Below are positions 1-8,754 of a DNA stretch of 64,000 bases, in pieces. The notes beneath the pieces were generated by a model that saw nothing but the letters and a program-made list of their open reading frames with translations, did not search any database and was not told where the DNA came from. Each line of letters opens with the position of its first letter. Positions within the stretch are counted from its first letter, which is position 1. The DNA lies in the NCBI RefSeq assembly GCF_000426725.1, contig NZ_AUFX01000003.1, positions 248,001 through 312,000 on the forward strand, given 5' to 3'. The DNA is from Sporocytophaga myxococcoides DSM 11118. GTDB taxonomy: Bacteria; Bacteroidota; Bacteroidia; Cytophagales; Cytophagaceae. The translations under genes were made by a program, and so were the position numbers.

Positions 1-479
1 ACCTTAACCCAGGACACTTGAATGTTTATTATATCTTTAAAGAAATAAAGGGCTCAACAAATGTACCATAATACTTTTTTAAGATCCTACATTTAAATGA
101 TTACCATTTCTTTTTGTCCCCGCTCTAAGGGAATTCAAGCATAGTTCAAGCATACATGACAGGTATATGACATCTATGTGAGCCAAATGACATATATATA
201 TCCCTTATATATGTCCCTTACTTTGCACAAGGTTGTTTTTTGCCCTCCGCTTCTTTTTACTCTTTTTGCATATAGAAAGACAAAATATCTGTTTTTAGCA
301 GTATTAATATTAATCTCAACATCAACAGACCATTTCCCGTAAAAAGTATAACCTGTCAGAGGAAAGGCCACGGAATAGTTAATAAAATACACTATCATGT
401 GATTCTTAACCTATTAGACCAATATCACAAGAATATTTTCGTTAGTTTAAATAAGTATAAAATCATAACACTGGTAACA
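1..479. other. Left-edge stretch without a supported gene
   Basis: AT-rich sequence. A frame on the + strand is open from the window edge to a TAA at about position 71 and could be the last 22 codons of a gene lying to the left, but it is too short to identify. A minus-strand reading frame at 174-398 has no recognisable domain or signal and is not called. The last ~80 bases are the leader of the lipoprotein gene at 480. Confidence 0.5.
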
Positions 480-935
480 ATGCATAAAAAAATCCTTTCA
501 TTTTCTGCTGTTTTGGCAGCTCTTACAATCTTATTGTGTTCATGTGCTGATAATAAAAATCCCCTTCCGGCAATTTTCACGAATTCAGCAAGTTTAAACT
601 TTAAAGGTGTAGAACAAACCAAAATGGTTGCCACTTCAAAAAAAGATAATTCTAATAAATATATCCAAACTGGCACTTCAGGTACTAGCGGAACCTTGTT
701 CAATATTACGTTTTCTAATAAACCTACCAAGGATACTACTGTCAATCTATCTGAATCAGGGTTGAAAGTGACATTAACTGTTTTCGAAGGCACTACTGTT
801 TGGAATGCTTCTTCAGGTATCATTAACACAACAGTAAAAGAAGGAGTTACAACCAGTACTTTTAATTCTATTGATTTTGCTAACCTTGGAGGAGAACATG
901 CGCAAGGCACTGGATCTGTTAGTACTAAAGACTAA
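480..935 (+). CDS. Small secreted lipoprotein, function unknown
   Basis: The protein has 151 residues if it starts at the ATG at 480. That start gives a classic lipoprotein signal peptide: a basic start (MHKK), a hydrophobic stretch, and a lipobox LLCSC with the modified Cys near residue 21. A longer frame opens at 399, but its extra 27 residues precede the signal and are unlikely to be translated. The mature part is Ser/Thr/Gly-rich (TGTSGTSGT, then predicted beta-strands) with no enzyme motif. The mature protein is probably anchored in a membrane facing the periplasm or the surface. It is a single gene, followed at once by a strong hairpin and convergent to the Nudix gene. I do not recognise the family. 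Confidence 0.7.
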   Translation: MHKKILSFSAVLAALTILLCSCADNKNPLPAIFTNSASLNFKGVEQTKMVATSKKDNSNKYIQTGTSGTSGTLFNITFSNKPTKDTTVNLSESGLKVTLTVFEGTTVWNASSGIINTTVKEGVTTSTFNSIDFANLGGEHAQGTGSVSTKD

Positions 936-946
936 AATTGATTTTA

Positions 947-988
947 CTCTACACCTTGACCTGTCGTAGCACAGGCCAAGGTGCAGAG
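947..988. terminator. Hairpin between convergent genes
   Basis: Near-perfect inverted repeat of about 18 bp with a 6-base loop: arms CTCTACACCTTG..CCTGT and ACAGG..CAAGGTGCAGAG, with single mismatches. It starts 11 bases after the lipoprotein stop and lies 50 bases before the end of the Nudix gene on the other strand, so it can serve both transcripts. No strong T-run follows, so it may instead be a processed or REP-like hairpin. Confidence 0.55.
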
Positions 989-1037
989 TCATTAATGATA
1001 ATCCTTTCTATCTCCCCTTCCCATAAATCCCAGTTCA

Positions 1038-1556
1038 TTACCATCTTCCAAATGCAGGATAAGTGTGGTTCTTGTATTCATTTATTCTTTTTATAGACCC
1101 AGGTGAAACATCATGAGGAAGATCGTTTAGTTTAAAGAATTTAAATACACTTATTTCTGAACTGGACTTTTTATGAGATAACTCAAATTCCTTGCAAAGA
1201 AAGATTGTAATGCTGTCATTCTTCCCTTCATACATGCTGTTGTATACACCAAATAATTCCAGTTTATAAACTTCAGCATTTAACTCTTCTTTTAATTCTC
1301 TTATGATGGCCTCTTCATAGGTCTCCCCTGTTTTTAATCCACCACCTGGGAAATACCAGCTTGTTTGATAAGTATGTTTAACCAAAAGAACTTCATCGTC
1401 CTTTATCAACATAGCCCTTGCTCCAAATGACTTTGGTTTTACTATCTTCCATAAAAACGAAGCCACCTTATATGTAAAATATTTATATCCTGTTTTCCGC
1501 ATAAATCCTGTTAATCCTGATTCAGAACAAATTTGAAGTATTTGAATTCTCTCCAT
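1038..1556 (-). CDS. Nudix hydrolase
   Basis: A 172-residue protein expected to cleave a nucleoside diphosphate linked to another moiety; the substrate cannot be told from sequence. A Nudix box is visible from about residue 71 (GGGLKTGETYEEA, then RELKEEL), matching G-x5-E-x7-REUxEExGU with all metal-binding glutamates present. The segment before it (AMLIKDDEVLLVKH, then SWYFPGGG) is the usual first strands and turn of the fold. Residues 1-45 are an extra N-terminal stretch; a second Met at residue 19 is an alternative start. It is monocistronic, convergent to the lipoprotein gene and divergent from the AraC-type gene at 1702. Confidence 0.85.
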   Translation of the reverse strand: MERIQILQICSESGLTGFMRKTGYKYFTYKVASFLWKIVKPKSFGARAMLIKDDEVLLVKHTYQTSWYFPGGGLKTGETYEEAIIRELKEELNAEVYKLELFGVYNSMYEGKNDSITIFLCKEFELSHKKSSSEISVFKFFKLNDLPHDVSPGSIKRINEYKNHTYPAFGRW

Positions 1557-1701
1557 GGCCGGTGGAACACTTTAAACTTGAAGCATAAACTTCAGCATTT
1601 TTTCACTATTTTAGCTTAGTTTTAGCGCAGAACATTGATACTTTGGTTCTCTCACAACCGGCAGCTCTAACACTTAATGGTAACAGACAGTAAATATAAC
1701 C

Positions 1702-2118
1702 ATGGAACATAAAAATGACCAACATATTTCTTTTAGAAAAAAACAAATTGCTGACAAGTTTTTAGCAGAACTTGATAAACATCTGGCTGACTTAAAAAAT
1801 GGGAATGTCGAAACTTCTTATGGCATAAAACAGATTGCAGAATTAATGTTTATAAATCCTAACCATTTAAGCGACACCATAAGAAAAGTTTTAGGCAAAT
1901 CTCCCTGTAGCATTTTTGAGGAAAAACTCGTTGATATATGTAAAAATTTAATTATCAATTCAGACAAGCCAATAGGCGAAATAGCCAGCAAATTCGATTA
2001 TGAGCCTTCCAATTTTATAAAACTTTTTAAACGCTATACTGGCACTACCCCCTTGCAATTCCGCAATCATTACTTTTTAAACTCTTTGAATCCGGAAACA
2101 GAAAAAAACACTATTTAA
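1702..2118 (+). CDS. AraC-family regulator, DNA-binding domain only
   Basis: 138 residues. Two helix-turn-helix segments of the AraC/XylS type are visible: IKQIAELMFINPNHLSDTIR (about residues 47-66) and IGEIASKFDYEPSNFIKLFK (about 93-112), followed by the family signature TGTTPLQFR. The usual N-terminal sensing or dimerisation domain is missing; only ~40 charged residues precede the first helix, so any effector must act through another protein. It lies 65 bases upstream of the co-directional SDR gene. An AraC regulator next to an SDR gene is common in Bacteroidota, so the SDR is its most likely target (inference). Confidence 0.85.
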   Translation: MEHKNDQHISFRKKQIADKFLAELDKHLADLKNGNVETSYGIKQIAELMFINPNHLSDTIRKVLGKSPCSIFEEKLVDICKNLIINSDKPIGEIASKFDYEPSNFIKLFKRYTGTTPLQFRNHYFLNSLNPETEKNTI

Positions 2119-2183
2119 ACAGAAAAGCATACTATTTTCTTCGTATATACCTGATCTATCTTTGCAATAATAACTGAATTAAC

Positions 2184-3023
2184 ATGGTGCAAAATAGAAA
2201 AACAGCAATGATTACGGGGGCAAATTCTGGTGTGGGATTTGAACTAACTAAAAAGTTACTTTTAGAAAATTGGGACATTGTTGCCTTAATACGCTCAGAT
2301 TTTCCGGAAAATGAAATGTCTATCCATGAGGCTATCATCAACAAAAAGTTAAGAGTTTATAAAGCAGATATCAGCAATTTTAAAAGTTTAAAATCAGCTT
2401 TAATCCAAATAAAGAATACGGAATACAGCATCGATGTCTTGTTTAACAATGCCGGAGTTGGGATTGGGGAACTTAAATATTCACCACAAGGCAGAGAATT
2501 GCATTATGAGGTAAACACGGTAGCACCTTATATCATCGCAATGGAAATGAAAACCTTGCTAAAGAAAGGCATTGATAAAACAATCGTCAACACGTCGTCA
2601 AATATCCTGTTGACAGTAAAGAAGTTTTCCCCTCAAACTCTTGAAAAACCTGAGAATTTTAAAAAGTTGTTCGGTTCTTACGCTTTTTCAAAACTGGCTC
2701 TAACCTTGTGGACAAAGGAGGTTTCGAAAACAATGAAAACAGAAGGAATTGAAATCAGAAGTGTTTGCCCTGGTGGTAATAAAACACAAATGACAGGTAG
2801 TGATGGAATGCCATTCTTATTAAAGTGGGTGGCGAAATTGGCATTTCCTCATCCAAGATACGGTGCAAAAAAGGTATATGATGCTTTTGCCAACTTCAAA
2901 GGTATAGCAGGTGATTTTATACAAAAAGGAAAAATCAGACCAACTAAATTTTCCGAAATGAGCAGTACAATATTGGATAAGGTTGACTACATATATAAAC
3001 AAGAATATCAGTCCGAAGCATAA
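2184..3023 (+). CDS. Short-chain dehydrogenase/reductase (SDR)
   Basis: A 279-residue NAD(P)-dependent oxidoreductase; the substrate is unknown. The N-terminal Rossmann motif TGANSGVG (residues ~11-18) binds the cofactor, NNAG at about residue 89 stabilises the core, and the catalytic triad is seen as Ser in the NTSS segment (~136) and YAFSK (Tyr ~165, Lys ~169). The following PGG segment (~200) fits the classical SDR layout. Length is typical to slightly long. The start at 2184 follows the AraC-type gene by 65 bases, so the two are probably co-transcribed or the regulator controls this gene. Confidence 0.85.
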   Translation: MVQNRKTAMITGANSGVGFELTKKLLLENWDIVALIRSDFPENEMSIHEAIINKKLRVYKADISNFKSLKSALIQIKNTEYSIDVLFNNAGVGIGELKYSPQGRELHYEVNTVAPYIIAMEMKTLLKKGIDKTIVNTSSNILLTVKKFSPQTLEKPENFKKLFGSYAFSKLALTLWTKEVSKTMKTEGIEIRSVCPGGNKTQMTGSDGMPFLLKWVAKLAFPHPRYGAKKVYDAFANFKGIAGDFIQKGKIRPTKFSEMSSTILDKVDYIYKQEYQSEA

Positions 3024-3101
3024 TATAAACCACTTCGACTAACATCTCCTCTCCAGCCATTGGTGTCAACTTAACAAACTAAATCGTAGTTTAAGAAATA
3101 T

Positions 3102-3256
3102 ATCACCCCTTCAGGGTTTTGGTACTTGATTATCATGGGAACTACAATCATATTATCCCTTCGGGATTCAATCAAGAATATTTAAAGCCTGAAGGGCTGA
3201 CATGATTATAGTGAATAGTCAGGTGAAATTTTTTAAACCCTGAAGGGGTGACATAA
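3102..3256. repeat. Cluster of short inverted repeats (CCCTTCAGGG type)
   Basis: A 17-bp sequence TCACCCCTTCAGGGTTT at 3103-3119 recurs as its exact reverse complement at 3235-3251. Between them lie two looser relatives, TATCCCTTCGGGATT near 3154 and CCTGAAGGGCTGACAT near 3188. This pattern of small CCTGAAGGG palindromes is a known type of interspersed repeat in Bacteroidota genomes. It lies just after the SDR stop and has no coding potential. A relative (CCTGAAGGGATTGAAT) occurs near 48528. Confidence 0.6.
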
Positions 3257-3335
3257 AATGAATATAATGAAGTGAATGAAGTTTTATAAGTTATGTTGAC
3301 AGCTATGGTGAAGACACAGGCCGGGGGAGTAAAGC

Positions 3336-3363
3336 GCCACAGTCCATGGCGGTGGACTGTGGC
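3336..3363. repeat. REP-like hairpin or terminator
   Basis: Perfect 10-bp stem: GCCACAGTCC at 3336-3345 and GGACTGTGGC at 3354-3363, with an 8-base loop. It lies 18 bases before the end of the minus-strand lipoprotein gene and about 310 bases after the SDR stop. The stem length and GC-rich arms resemble the GGCCTGT hairpins elsewhere in the window. Confidence 0.5.
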
Positions 3364-3380
3364 TAAGCAATATATTTTAC

Positions 3381-4103
3381 TTATTTATAAACTTCTTCAC
3401 TAACTAAGTGCTCAAGAGATATAGTTTTATCTGTTGGATATATATAAATCTCATCATTATAAAAACTTCTTATTCTAATGTTATAATTTTTATCAATATA
3501 AAAATACTGACTGAATGCATAATTATCTTTAGCTTCATCTTTATATAGTTCTATAAACTTTATATAATTGGATTTCTTATCATATAAAACAAGTGTACCA
3601 AAACGAGCAAAAGGCACTTCAACTGAACGGTAAAATCTATATGAAAAATAAACTTTGTATTGTTTAAAATCAGGCAGCCTGAACTTAACATTATTCACAA
3701 TCGACAAACCTATACTATCTCCATGTACTAAGGCTGTATCAATAACAGTGCTACAACTAGGTAATAAGAAATACTGTTCATAATAATATTGTACTTTATT
3801 ATTTAAGAAATTATCGTAACAATTTCCATAATCAAAATTTCCCGGATAAAGACATCCATCATTGATAATAGTTCCCATCTCCCATTTATCAGGAAAATTG
3901 AACGTAAATAAGTCAGGATAACCTAATGGTAATTCTTTTGATAAAAAAGGATCATTAACTCCGTAAACCAAATCAGAGGCATCTTTATAATCGCAGTTAC
4001 CAACTTTCAAACTTCTGATAACAATATCGTTCAATTCTTTATCATGATTTATACATGAAGTCAGAATAACAAGAAGGAAAATAAAACCGATTTTAAATTG
4101 CAT
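3381..4103 (-). CDS. Lipoprotein, function unknown
   Basis: A 240-residue protein. The N-terminus (MQFKIGFIFLLVILTSC) is a lipoprotein signal with a lipobox ending at Cys17, so the mature protein should be lipid-anchored in the envelope. The mature part is rich in Tyr, Phe and Asp, contains several Cys (NCDY, GNCYD, PSCST) and is predicted mostly beta. No catalytic motif is evident and I do not recognise the family. It is transcribed alone: the GH26 gene upstream on the same strand ends 114 bases away with a hairpin between them. Confidence 0.65.
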   Translation of the reverse strand: MQFKIGFIFLLVILTSCINHDKELNDIVIRSLKVGNCDYKDASDLVYGVNDPFLSKELPLGYPDLFTFNFPDKWEMGTIINDGCLYPGNFDYGNCYDNFLNNKVQYYYEQYFLLPSCSTVIDTALVHGDSIGLSIVNNVKFRLPDFKQYKVYFSYRFYRSVEVPFARFGTLVLYDKKSNYIKFIELYKDEAKDNYAFSQYFYIDKNYNIRIRSFYNDEIYIYPTDKTISLEHLVSEEVYK

Positions 4104-4175
4104 GTTAATCTTAATTTATACTTGAACCCTAATCCAACCTAAAATATATCTCTCATGATGAGTCCTGCACTCTTT

Positions 4176-4200
4176 AAGCCTGACTATTTAAGTCAGGCTT
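4176..4200. terminator. Hairpin downstream of the GH26 gene
   Basis: Perfect 10-bp stem AAGCCTGACT / AGTCAGGCTT with a 5-base loop, 17 bases past the stop of the minus-strand GH26 gene. The T-rich tail is on the + strand side, so the fit to an intrinsic terminator for GH26 is imperfect, but the position is right. Confidence 0.6.
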
Positions 4201-4217
4201 TTCATTGAACATTCTGC

Positions 4218-5897
4218 TTATTTAATTACAGTGATTTTCTTTTTAATGATCGCATCGTCCTGTGTTATGATAAACAAATAATTCCCCGGCAATAATCCGC
4301 TTACATCTACACTTGCAAGTTTTCCATTTATTACTGGCAAAAGTTGAATTTCTTCACCAAGGATGTTTATCACCGCAATACTGGCGTTAGTTAAATCTAT
4401 TGGGGGCTCAATATTCAGAACCCCATTTGTTGGATTAGGATAGATTGATCCATAGGTCTCCTTAGATGAGGAAACATCTGTAATCACACAACTGCCTGGA
4501 TTCTCAATAGTCAGTACGTTAGGATTGTCATATACTTCCTGAAGGTGTTCACTTGAATTTCCTGACCAATATGAATTATCCCAAGTCATAAAATATGACC
4601 AAGGAGCATCCATGGTTAAGCTCTTATCAATGTCAGGAATCGGACCATTTTCTGTCAGGGCGATAAGCTTTTCCCCTTTTACTATTGAATAAAGTTGATC
4701 AAACATTGTCTTCTGTATGGTATAATTGAAAGAACCAGGATAAGAGTCATATCCTATTAAATCAACTTTGTTATTCCCAGGATACCAATCAACTTCTGGA
4801 GAAGACCACGCCCAGATCAAGTTATGGATCTCATGGTAATTTACTAATCTATCAAACAAAATGTAATACAAATCGATGCAAGCCTGACTTCCATGAGCAC
4901 CCCACCAAAACCATGTTCCTCCTGCCTCATGTAGCGGGCGCCATATTACAGGAACGTTTGAGGTTTGAAGCTTTTTCAATTGTACTGCAATAGCATCAAT
5001 ATCTTCAATAATATCAATATATTGTGGCGTTCCTGGTTTTACTGCTTCACGCACATCAAATGTTGTTTCACCAGTCCAGAAAGTATTCCTGCTGACAGTG
5101 CCACCAGTCGGAGAATGCCAATGCCATTGAAAACTCACTATTCCTTTTCTACCGGTGCTTTCATACCAGGCTATAGCAGCTTCGGTAATTTGGTTATCCA
5201 CTGCACCAAAAGTATGTCCTCCATTTTCCCACTTATAAGGATAGCCCTGAGTATATGGCTGGAAGTCAAATGCCCGCAACATAGGAGTTTTTCCAGTTGC
5301 GAATTTTACACTATCAAATTTTTGATCAGTATGACCTGAAATTATTTTGTGGCCGAATTGACATTTCAGGAATTTGTATAAATCTCTTGTTGCAGGAGTA
5401 GCGAGTGGGTCAATTAAATCATCTACAATATTGAATTGATTAGGCTGAGATGAATAGACACTAACTTTATCTACATCCATATAACCCCAGTTTTTAACTA
5501 CAGCAATGTTATTGTTTCCTGCATTTAAATAAATGTTTCCAATACTCAATGGAACAAAGTTAGTGCTGTACGGAAAAGTAAAATTTCCATGTAAAGAATT
5601 GTTCAAGTAAATGTCCTGGATCTTTGTCCCTTGATTGCCGCGGTAAGTAATTTCTAATCTGTAATAAGCGGATGTATTTACATTCACCGTAATTGTTACT
5701 TTATCGCCGTCTTCATCAAAACCCGTAACATAGCTTCCACTGGAATTGCTTGTTTGATTGGCAATATAAACTCCGGATAAGACCCCGCTTTCAGCTTCTA
5801 TACTTGTTACCAAAGACTGTGCAGAAGATGGAACCTGAATTATAAAACTTATAAATACAGTAAGCGAGAAGAGTAATTTCGTAAAAGGTGTTTTCAT
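4218..5897 (-). CDS. Secreted GH26 beta-mannanase with CBM35-like module and T9SS sorting domain
   Basis: A 559-residue multidomain exoenzyme expected to hydrolyse internal beta-1,4-mannan linkages. Order: signal peptide (1-27, ending SSAQ); a CBM35/CBM6-like carbohydrate-binding module (~30-150: IEAESG start, GYMDVDKV end); the GH26 barrel (~155-460); and a type A T9SS sorting domain (~480-559, YPNPTNG to KKKITVIK). Catalytic residues match family GH26: acid/base Glu324 in WRPLHE and nucleophile Glu416 in ALTENG. The product should cross the outer membrane by T9SS and be attached to or released from the surface. No sugar transporter or susC/susD pair is adjacent, so it is a free-standing polysaccharidase rather than part of a PUL. 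Confidence 0.88.
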   Translation of the reverse strand: MKTPFTKLLFSLTVFISFIIQVPSSAQSLVTSIEAESGVLSGVYIANQTSNSSGSYVTGFDEDGDKVTITVNVNTSAYYRLEITYRGNQGTKIQDIYLNNSLHGNFTFPYSTNFVPLSIGNIYLNAGNNNIAVVKNWGYMDVDKVSVYSSQPNQFNIVDDLIDPLATPATRDLYKFLKCQFGHKIISGHTDQKFDSVKFATGKTPMLRAFDFQPYTQGYPYKWENGGHTFGAVDNQITEAAIAWYESTGRKGIVSFQWHWHSPTGGTVSRNTFWTGETTFDVREAVKPGTPQYIDIIEDIDAIAVQLKKLQTSNVPVIWRPLHEAGGTWFWWGAHGSQACIDLYYILFDRLVNYHEIHNLIWAWSSPEVDWYPGNNKVDLIGYDSYPGSFNYTIQKTMFDQLYSIVKGEKLIALTENGPIPDIDKSLTMDAPWSYFMTWDNSYWSGNSSEHLQEVYDNPNVLTIENPGSCVITDVSSSKETYGSIYPNPTNGVLNIEPPIDLTNASIAVINILGEEIQLLPVINGKLASVDVSGLLPGNYLFIITQDDAIIKKKITVIK

Positions 5898-6138
5898 ATT
5901 CTATTGTCATTTTTCTCTACTATCCCTGGGATAGGGAAAATGTGACCAATAGCCCATTCTTATAAAAATTATTTTTGAATAAAGGGTAACAAGTTATAAT
6001 AATATTGCAATAAGATGACATCTATTAAGAATCCTCAAATCTGCTCAACTTCAAGAAGAAGGTGCTAATACCAAAGACGAAAGATAACTTATTGCAGCAA
6101 GCCTCAGAGAAAAAATAAAACATCTGCTTTGTAAAAAT

Positions 6139-7572
6139 TTATTTTACAACATTTATTTCATAAGTAATATCTTCATTGATACGGATAACGTAAAAACCTA
6201 TTGGCAATTCCTCACCTGACTTTTTAAGGCCATTCCAATAGCATGGGGAAGTCATTTTATCGACAAGATTTCCTGATGAATCGTAAACTTTAAGAGTACC
6301 ATTTTCCTCAAAATAAATTTCGTCATTTTTACCATCACCGTTAGGCGTAAGGGTAAGCTCTTTCCCGGAAATAAAATCCGGCAACACAGTTATGGTAAAA
6401 GAGGTCGTAGTAAAATTTAAGGAGCTAAGCAGGGCATTGGAAGAAGTAACCTGGCAATAATAGGTACCATTATCTGATTTATCAAGCGAAGAGATAACCA
6501 ATGAAGGTTCCGAAGTTTGTGTTCTTAATGCGTTATTTTGATACCATGAAAAAGTTAGATCATTCATATTTTGATCGAAGGGAAATTCTATCTCAATTGC
6601 TTTATTTTGAATGCCCTTAAAAGAAGAAGTTACTTCTATTAAATTTTGAGGTCCCACCTCCCAAATTTTAAAAGTCGGATTAGAAGATGATGGGATAAAA
6701 TCTTCAAAAGTTAAATAGTTCTTTTTAAGATCGAAGTAAGTCAATTGAGTCAAAGATGATAAATCCGGTAAGCTCGTAAGCAAATTATTATCAAGAGTTA
6801 GATAAGTTAAATTAGTTAAAGAACTTAAAGAATTGGGTACAGAAGTAATCTTATTTGTTCCTAAATTTAATTGAACTAAAGAAGTAAAAGCAGATAGTTC
6901 TGGTACAGAAGAGAGCTGATTAACATAACAGCTTAGATAGATTAAGCCTGTTGCAAGCGAGATATCGGGAAAGGACGTAATTAAATTACGGCCAAAATTT
7001 AAATCCTTAAGAGATGCAGGCATTTTACCGATAGAAGTAATTTTATTTTCATAACATTGAAAAGTCTGAAGATTACCGAATCCTGAAAGATCCGGAATTG
7101 AAGTAAGCTGATTTCTATAAACATAGATCTCTGCGAGATTTATTAAACCAGTAATGTCCGGAAAAGCAGATAACTTATTGTCCATCACATTCAGGATTTT
7201 TAGATTGACCAACTTGTTCAAAGGAGGTAAAACCGTTATTTGATTTTCATATGCGTATATCTCTGTAAGATTGATGAGGTTACTAAGATCAGGAAGGGTT
7301 GTCAGATTATTTTTAATACAGCTAAGAGCAGTAATCCCTTTAAAATATTGAATACCTTCAAGACTTGCTATATTTGCTTCCCCACAATAAAAAGTGCCTG
7401 TTACAGATGCTGCATTGGCAATAATCAATTCTTGATTTGCATCCATTACAGATCCATAATATGTCACTAAAAACTTCCGAAAGTTCAGATCAGGAATAAC
7501 GACAGTTTGAGAAAAAACTTTCCCAACTGATAACAATAATATCATTCCCAAAAAGAAACCTGCCTTTTTCAT
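6139..7572 (-). CDS. Secreted LRR/Ig protein with type B (CHU_C) T9SS sorting domain
   Basis: A 477-residue surface protein, probably binding or adhesive. Order: signal peptide (1-22, KVFSQ); about ten SDS22-like leucine-rich repeats of ~21-23 residues (~65-290, pattern LTxLPDLSxLxNLTxL); an immunoglobulin-like domain (~305-395, with SDNGTYYCQV); and a CHU_C gliding-motility-type C-terminal domain (~405-477, TPNGDGKND). CHU_C proteins are type B T9SS clients, thought to depend on PorP/SprF partners. The start lies only 3 bases after the stop of the anti-sigma-like gene, so the two are translated from one message. Its likely regulator (sigma/anti-sigma) and likely partner (PorP/SprF) are both in this locus. 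Confidence 0.85.
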   Translation of the reverse strand: MKKAGFFLGMILLLSVGKVFSQTVVIPDLNFRKFLVTYYGSVMDANQELIIANAASVTGTFYCGEANIASLEGIQYFKGITALSCIKNNLTTLPDLSNLINLTEIYAYENQITVLPPLNKLVNLKILNVMDNKLSAFPDITGLINLAEIYVYRNQLTSIPDLSGFGNLQTFQCYENKITSIGKMPASLKDLNFGRNLITSFPDISLATGLIYLSCYVNQLSSVPELSAFTSLVQLNLGTNKITSVPNSLSSLTNLTYLTLDNNLLTSLPDLSSLTQLTYFDLKKNYLTFEDFIPSSSNPTFKIWEVGPQNLIEVTSSFKGIQNKAIEIEFPFDQNMNDLTFSWYQNNALRTQTSEPSLVISSLDKSDNGTYYCQVTSSNALLSSLNFTTTSFTITVLPDFISGKELTLTPNGDGKNDEIYFEENGTLKVYDSSGNLVDKMTSPCYWNGLKKSGEELPIGFYVIRINEDITYEINVVK

Positions 7573-7575
7573 ACT

Positions 7576-8754
7576 TTAGTAAACAATGGTAATATACCCT
7601 TGTCTTATTTCTCCTTTATCTAACTCTACAATATAATAATAAGTACCCATTTCTAAAACTTCTCCTGTAAGGGATTTTCCATCCCATTCTTCCTGAGCAC
7701 CATAATTGATTTTTTTCTTATATATTATTCTTCCTGCCTGGTCAGTAATGCTAATTGAACCACTTTCCTCTGACGAAAGAGGAATCTTCCATGTGTCCTG
7801 ATTTAAGTTTAAAGTATAATCCTTGTATTGAATGCATCTTTTTTCTGAAACCTCCGTCAGCTTTTCTCCCACACAACCCCGATTATCTATAACCAGGACT
7901 GAGTAATTTCCTTTCGCAAGATGATTAGAGTAGGATTGTGAATGAAGTTCATTTCCACCAATTGAATAACTATAAGGTTTTTCTCCTCCTTTAATTCCGG
8001 AAACAATGATCTGTATGCTTCCATTATCATCATTCATGCATGCAGGCTCTGTTCTGACATTAAAAGTAATTTCAGGACAGGTTTTATTCGGAATTACATG
8101 AGGATCTGAATCCAATAGCGGCTTGGTTTCCTGAAATTTGTCCTTATCACTTACTGCTGGTATTTTTATTTCTGAACTTGAATCTGTTTTAAAAATCACC
8201 TGATCTTTTTTTAAAGCAGGATCATCAATATTGTTTCGTTTTATTGCATGATCTGCTATTAAATTATTTTCTTTTACTTTATTATCTTTTACTTCTGTAT
8301 CATTGGTCTTACTTTCAGATTCCAAATCAAATATATCTTCTTTTCTCGACGAGAGTGTTTCTGAAGATAAGCTAACTTGTTTTTCTTTCTTTGCAGTAAA
8401 AGTAAAATAAACTATCGGTGTGGCCAATATAAATGCTGCAATGACAATTATGATTGTTTTTTTATAAGGAAAAGAAGGAGGCTTTTGAGATAAGTCTTGA
8501 CCTACTTTCTCCCAAATTTCAACTAATCCTTTTTCAAAGGAATATTCATTTACAAGCTGATGTAACTGCACCTCTTCAGCTAGTTCAGCATCTGTCTCCA
8601 GTTGTTGCTCAAAAGCAATTTTTTCCTCAAGAGAAAGTTTTTCCTCAAGGTACTTTTGGATCAGATCATATTTTTCTTCTGATATATTCAATGTCTGAGG
8701 TAGTTTACTAATTGATGATTTTCTTTTAACAACTTTATCAATCGTTGTCTGCAC
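7576..8754 (-). CDS. Anti-sigma-like membrane protein with SprB-like repeat and CHU_C-like tail
   Basis: 392 residues from the GTG at 8754. Order: a cytoplasmic N-terminus (~25-90; YLEEKLSLEEKIAFEQQL resembles the start of Bacteroidota anti-sigma factors); one membrane helix (~99-118); a charged linker (~119-225); a SprB-type repeat (~226-307; ACMNDDNGSIQI, GNYSVLVIDNRGC); and a CHU_C-like end (~310-392; TWKIP, EEWDGKS, GTYYYIVEL). There is no signal peptide, so the tail should stay in the periplasm, tethered to the inner membrane. The canonical TPNGDGxND motif is altered to TLNLNQDTW. The GTG start overlaps the sigma gene by 67 bases. A TTG at 8691 forms a TTGA overlap with the sigma stop and would give a 371-residue protein beginning at the anti-sigma domain; I find it equally plausible. 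The sigma gene is upstream and the LRR gene is 3 bases downstream. Confidence 0.75.
   Translation of the reverse strand: MQTTIDKVVKRKSSISKLPQTLNISEEKYDLIQKYLEEKLSLEEKIAFEQQLETDAELAEEVQLHQLVNEYSFEKGLVEIWEKVGQDLSQKPPSFPYKKTIIIVIAAFILATPIVYFTFTAKKEKQVSLSSETLSSRKEDIFDLESESKTNDTEVKDNKVKENNLIADHAIKRNNIDDPALKKDQVIFKTDSSSEIKIPAVSDKDKFQETKPLLDSDPHVIPNKTCPEITFNVRTEPACMNDDNGSIQIIVSGIKGGEKPYSYSIGGNELHSQSYSNHLAKGNYSVLVIDNRGCVGEKLTEVSEKRCIQYKDYTLNLNQDTWKIPLSSEESGSISITDQAGRIIYKKKINYGAQEEWDGKSLTGEVLEMGTYYYIVELDKGEIRQGYITIVY

Noticed and set aside
3-71. Open frame from the left edge as the end of a gene
   Set aside because: Only 22 codons with no recognisable similarity; it cannot be told from chance.
174-398. 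74-codon minus-strand reading frame near the left edge
   Set aside because: No domain, signal peptide or start context; composition looks random and it lies in the leader of the lipoprotein gene.
425-910. 161-codon minus-strand frame opposite the lipoprotein gene
   Set aside because: Antisense shadow of a gene that has a clear lipoprotein signal on the + strand.
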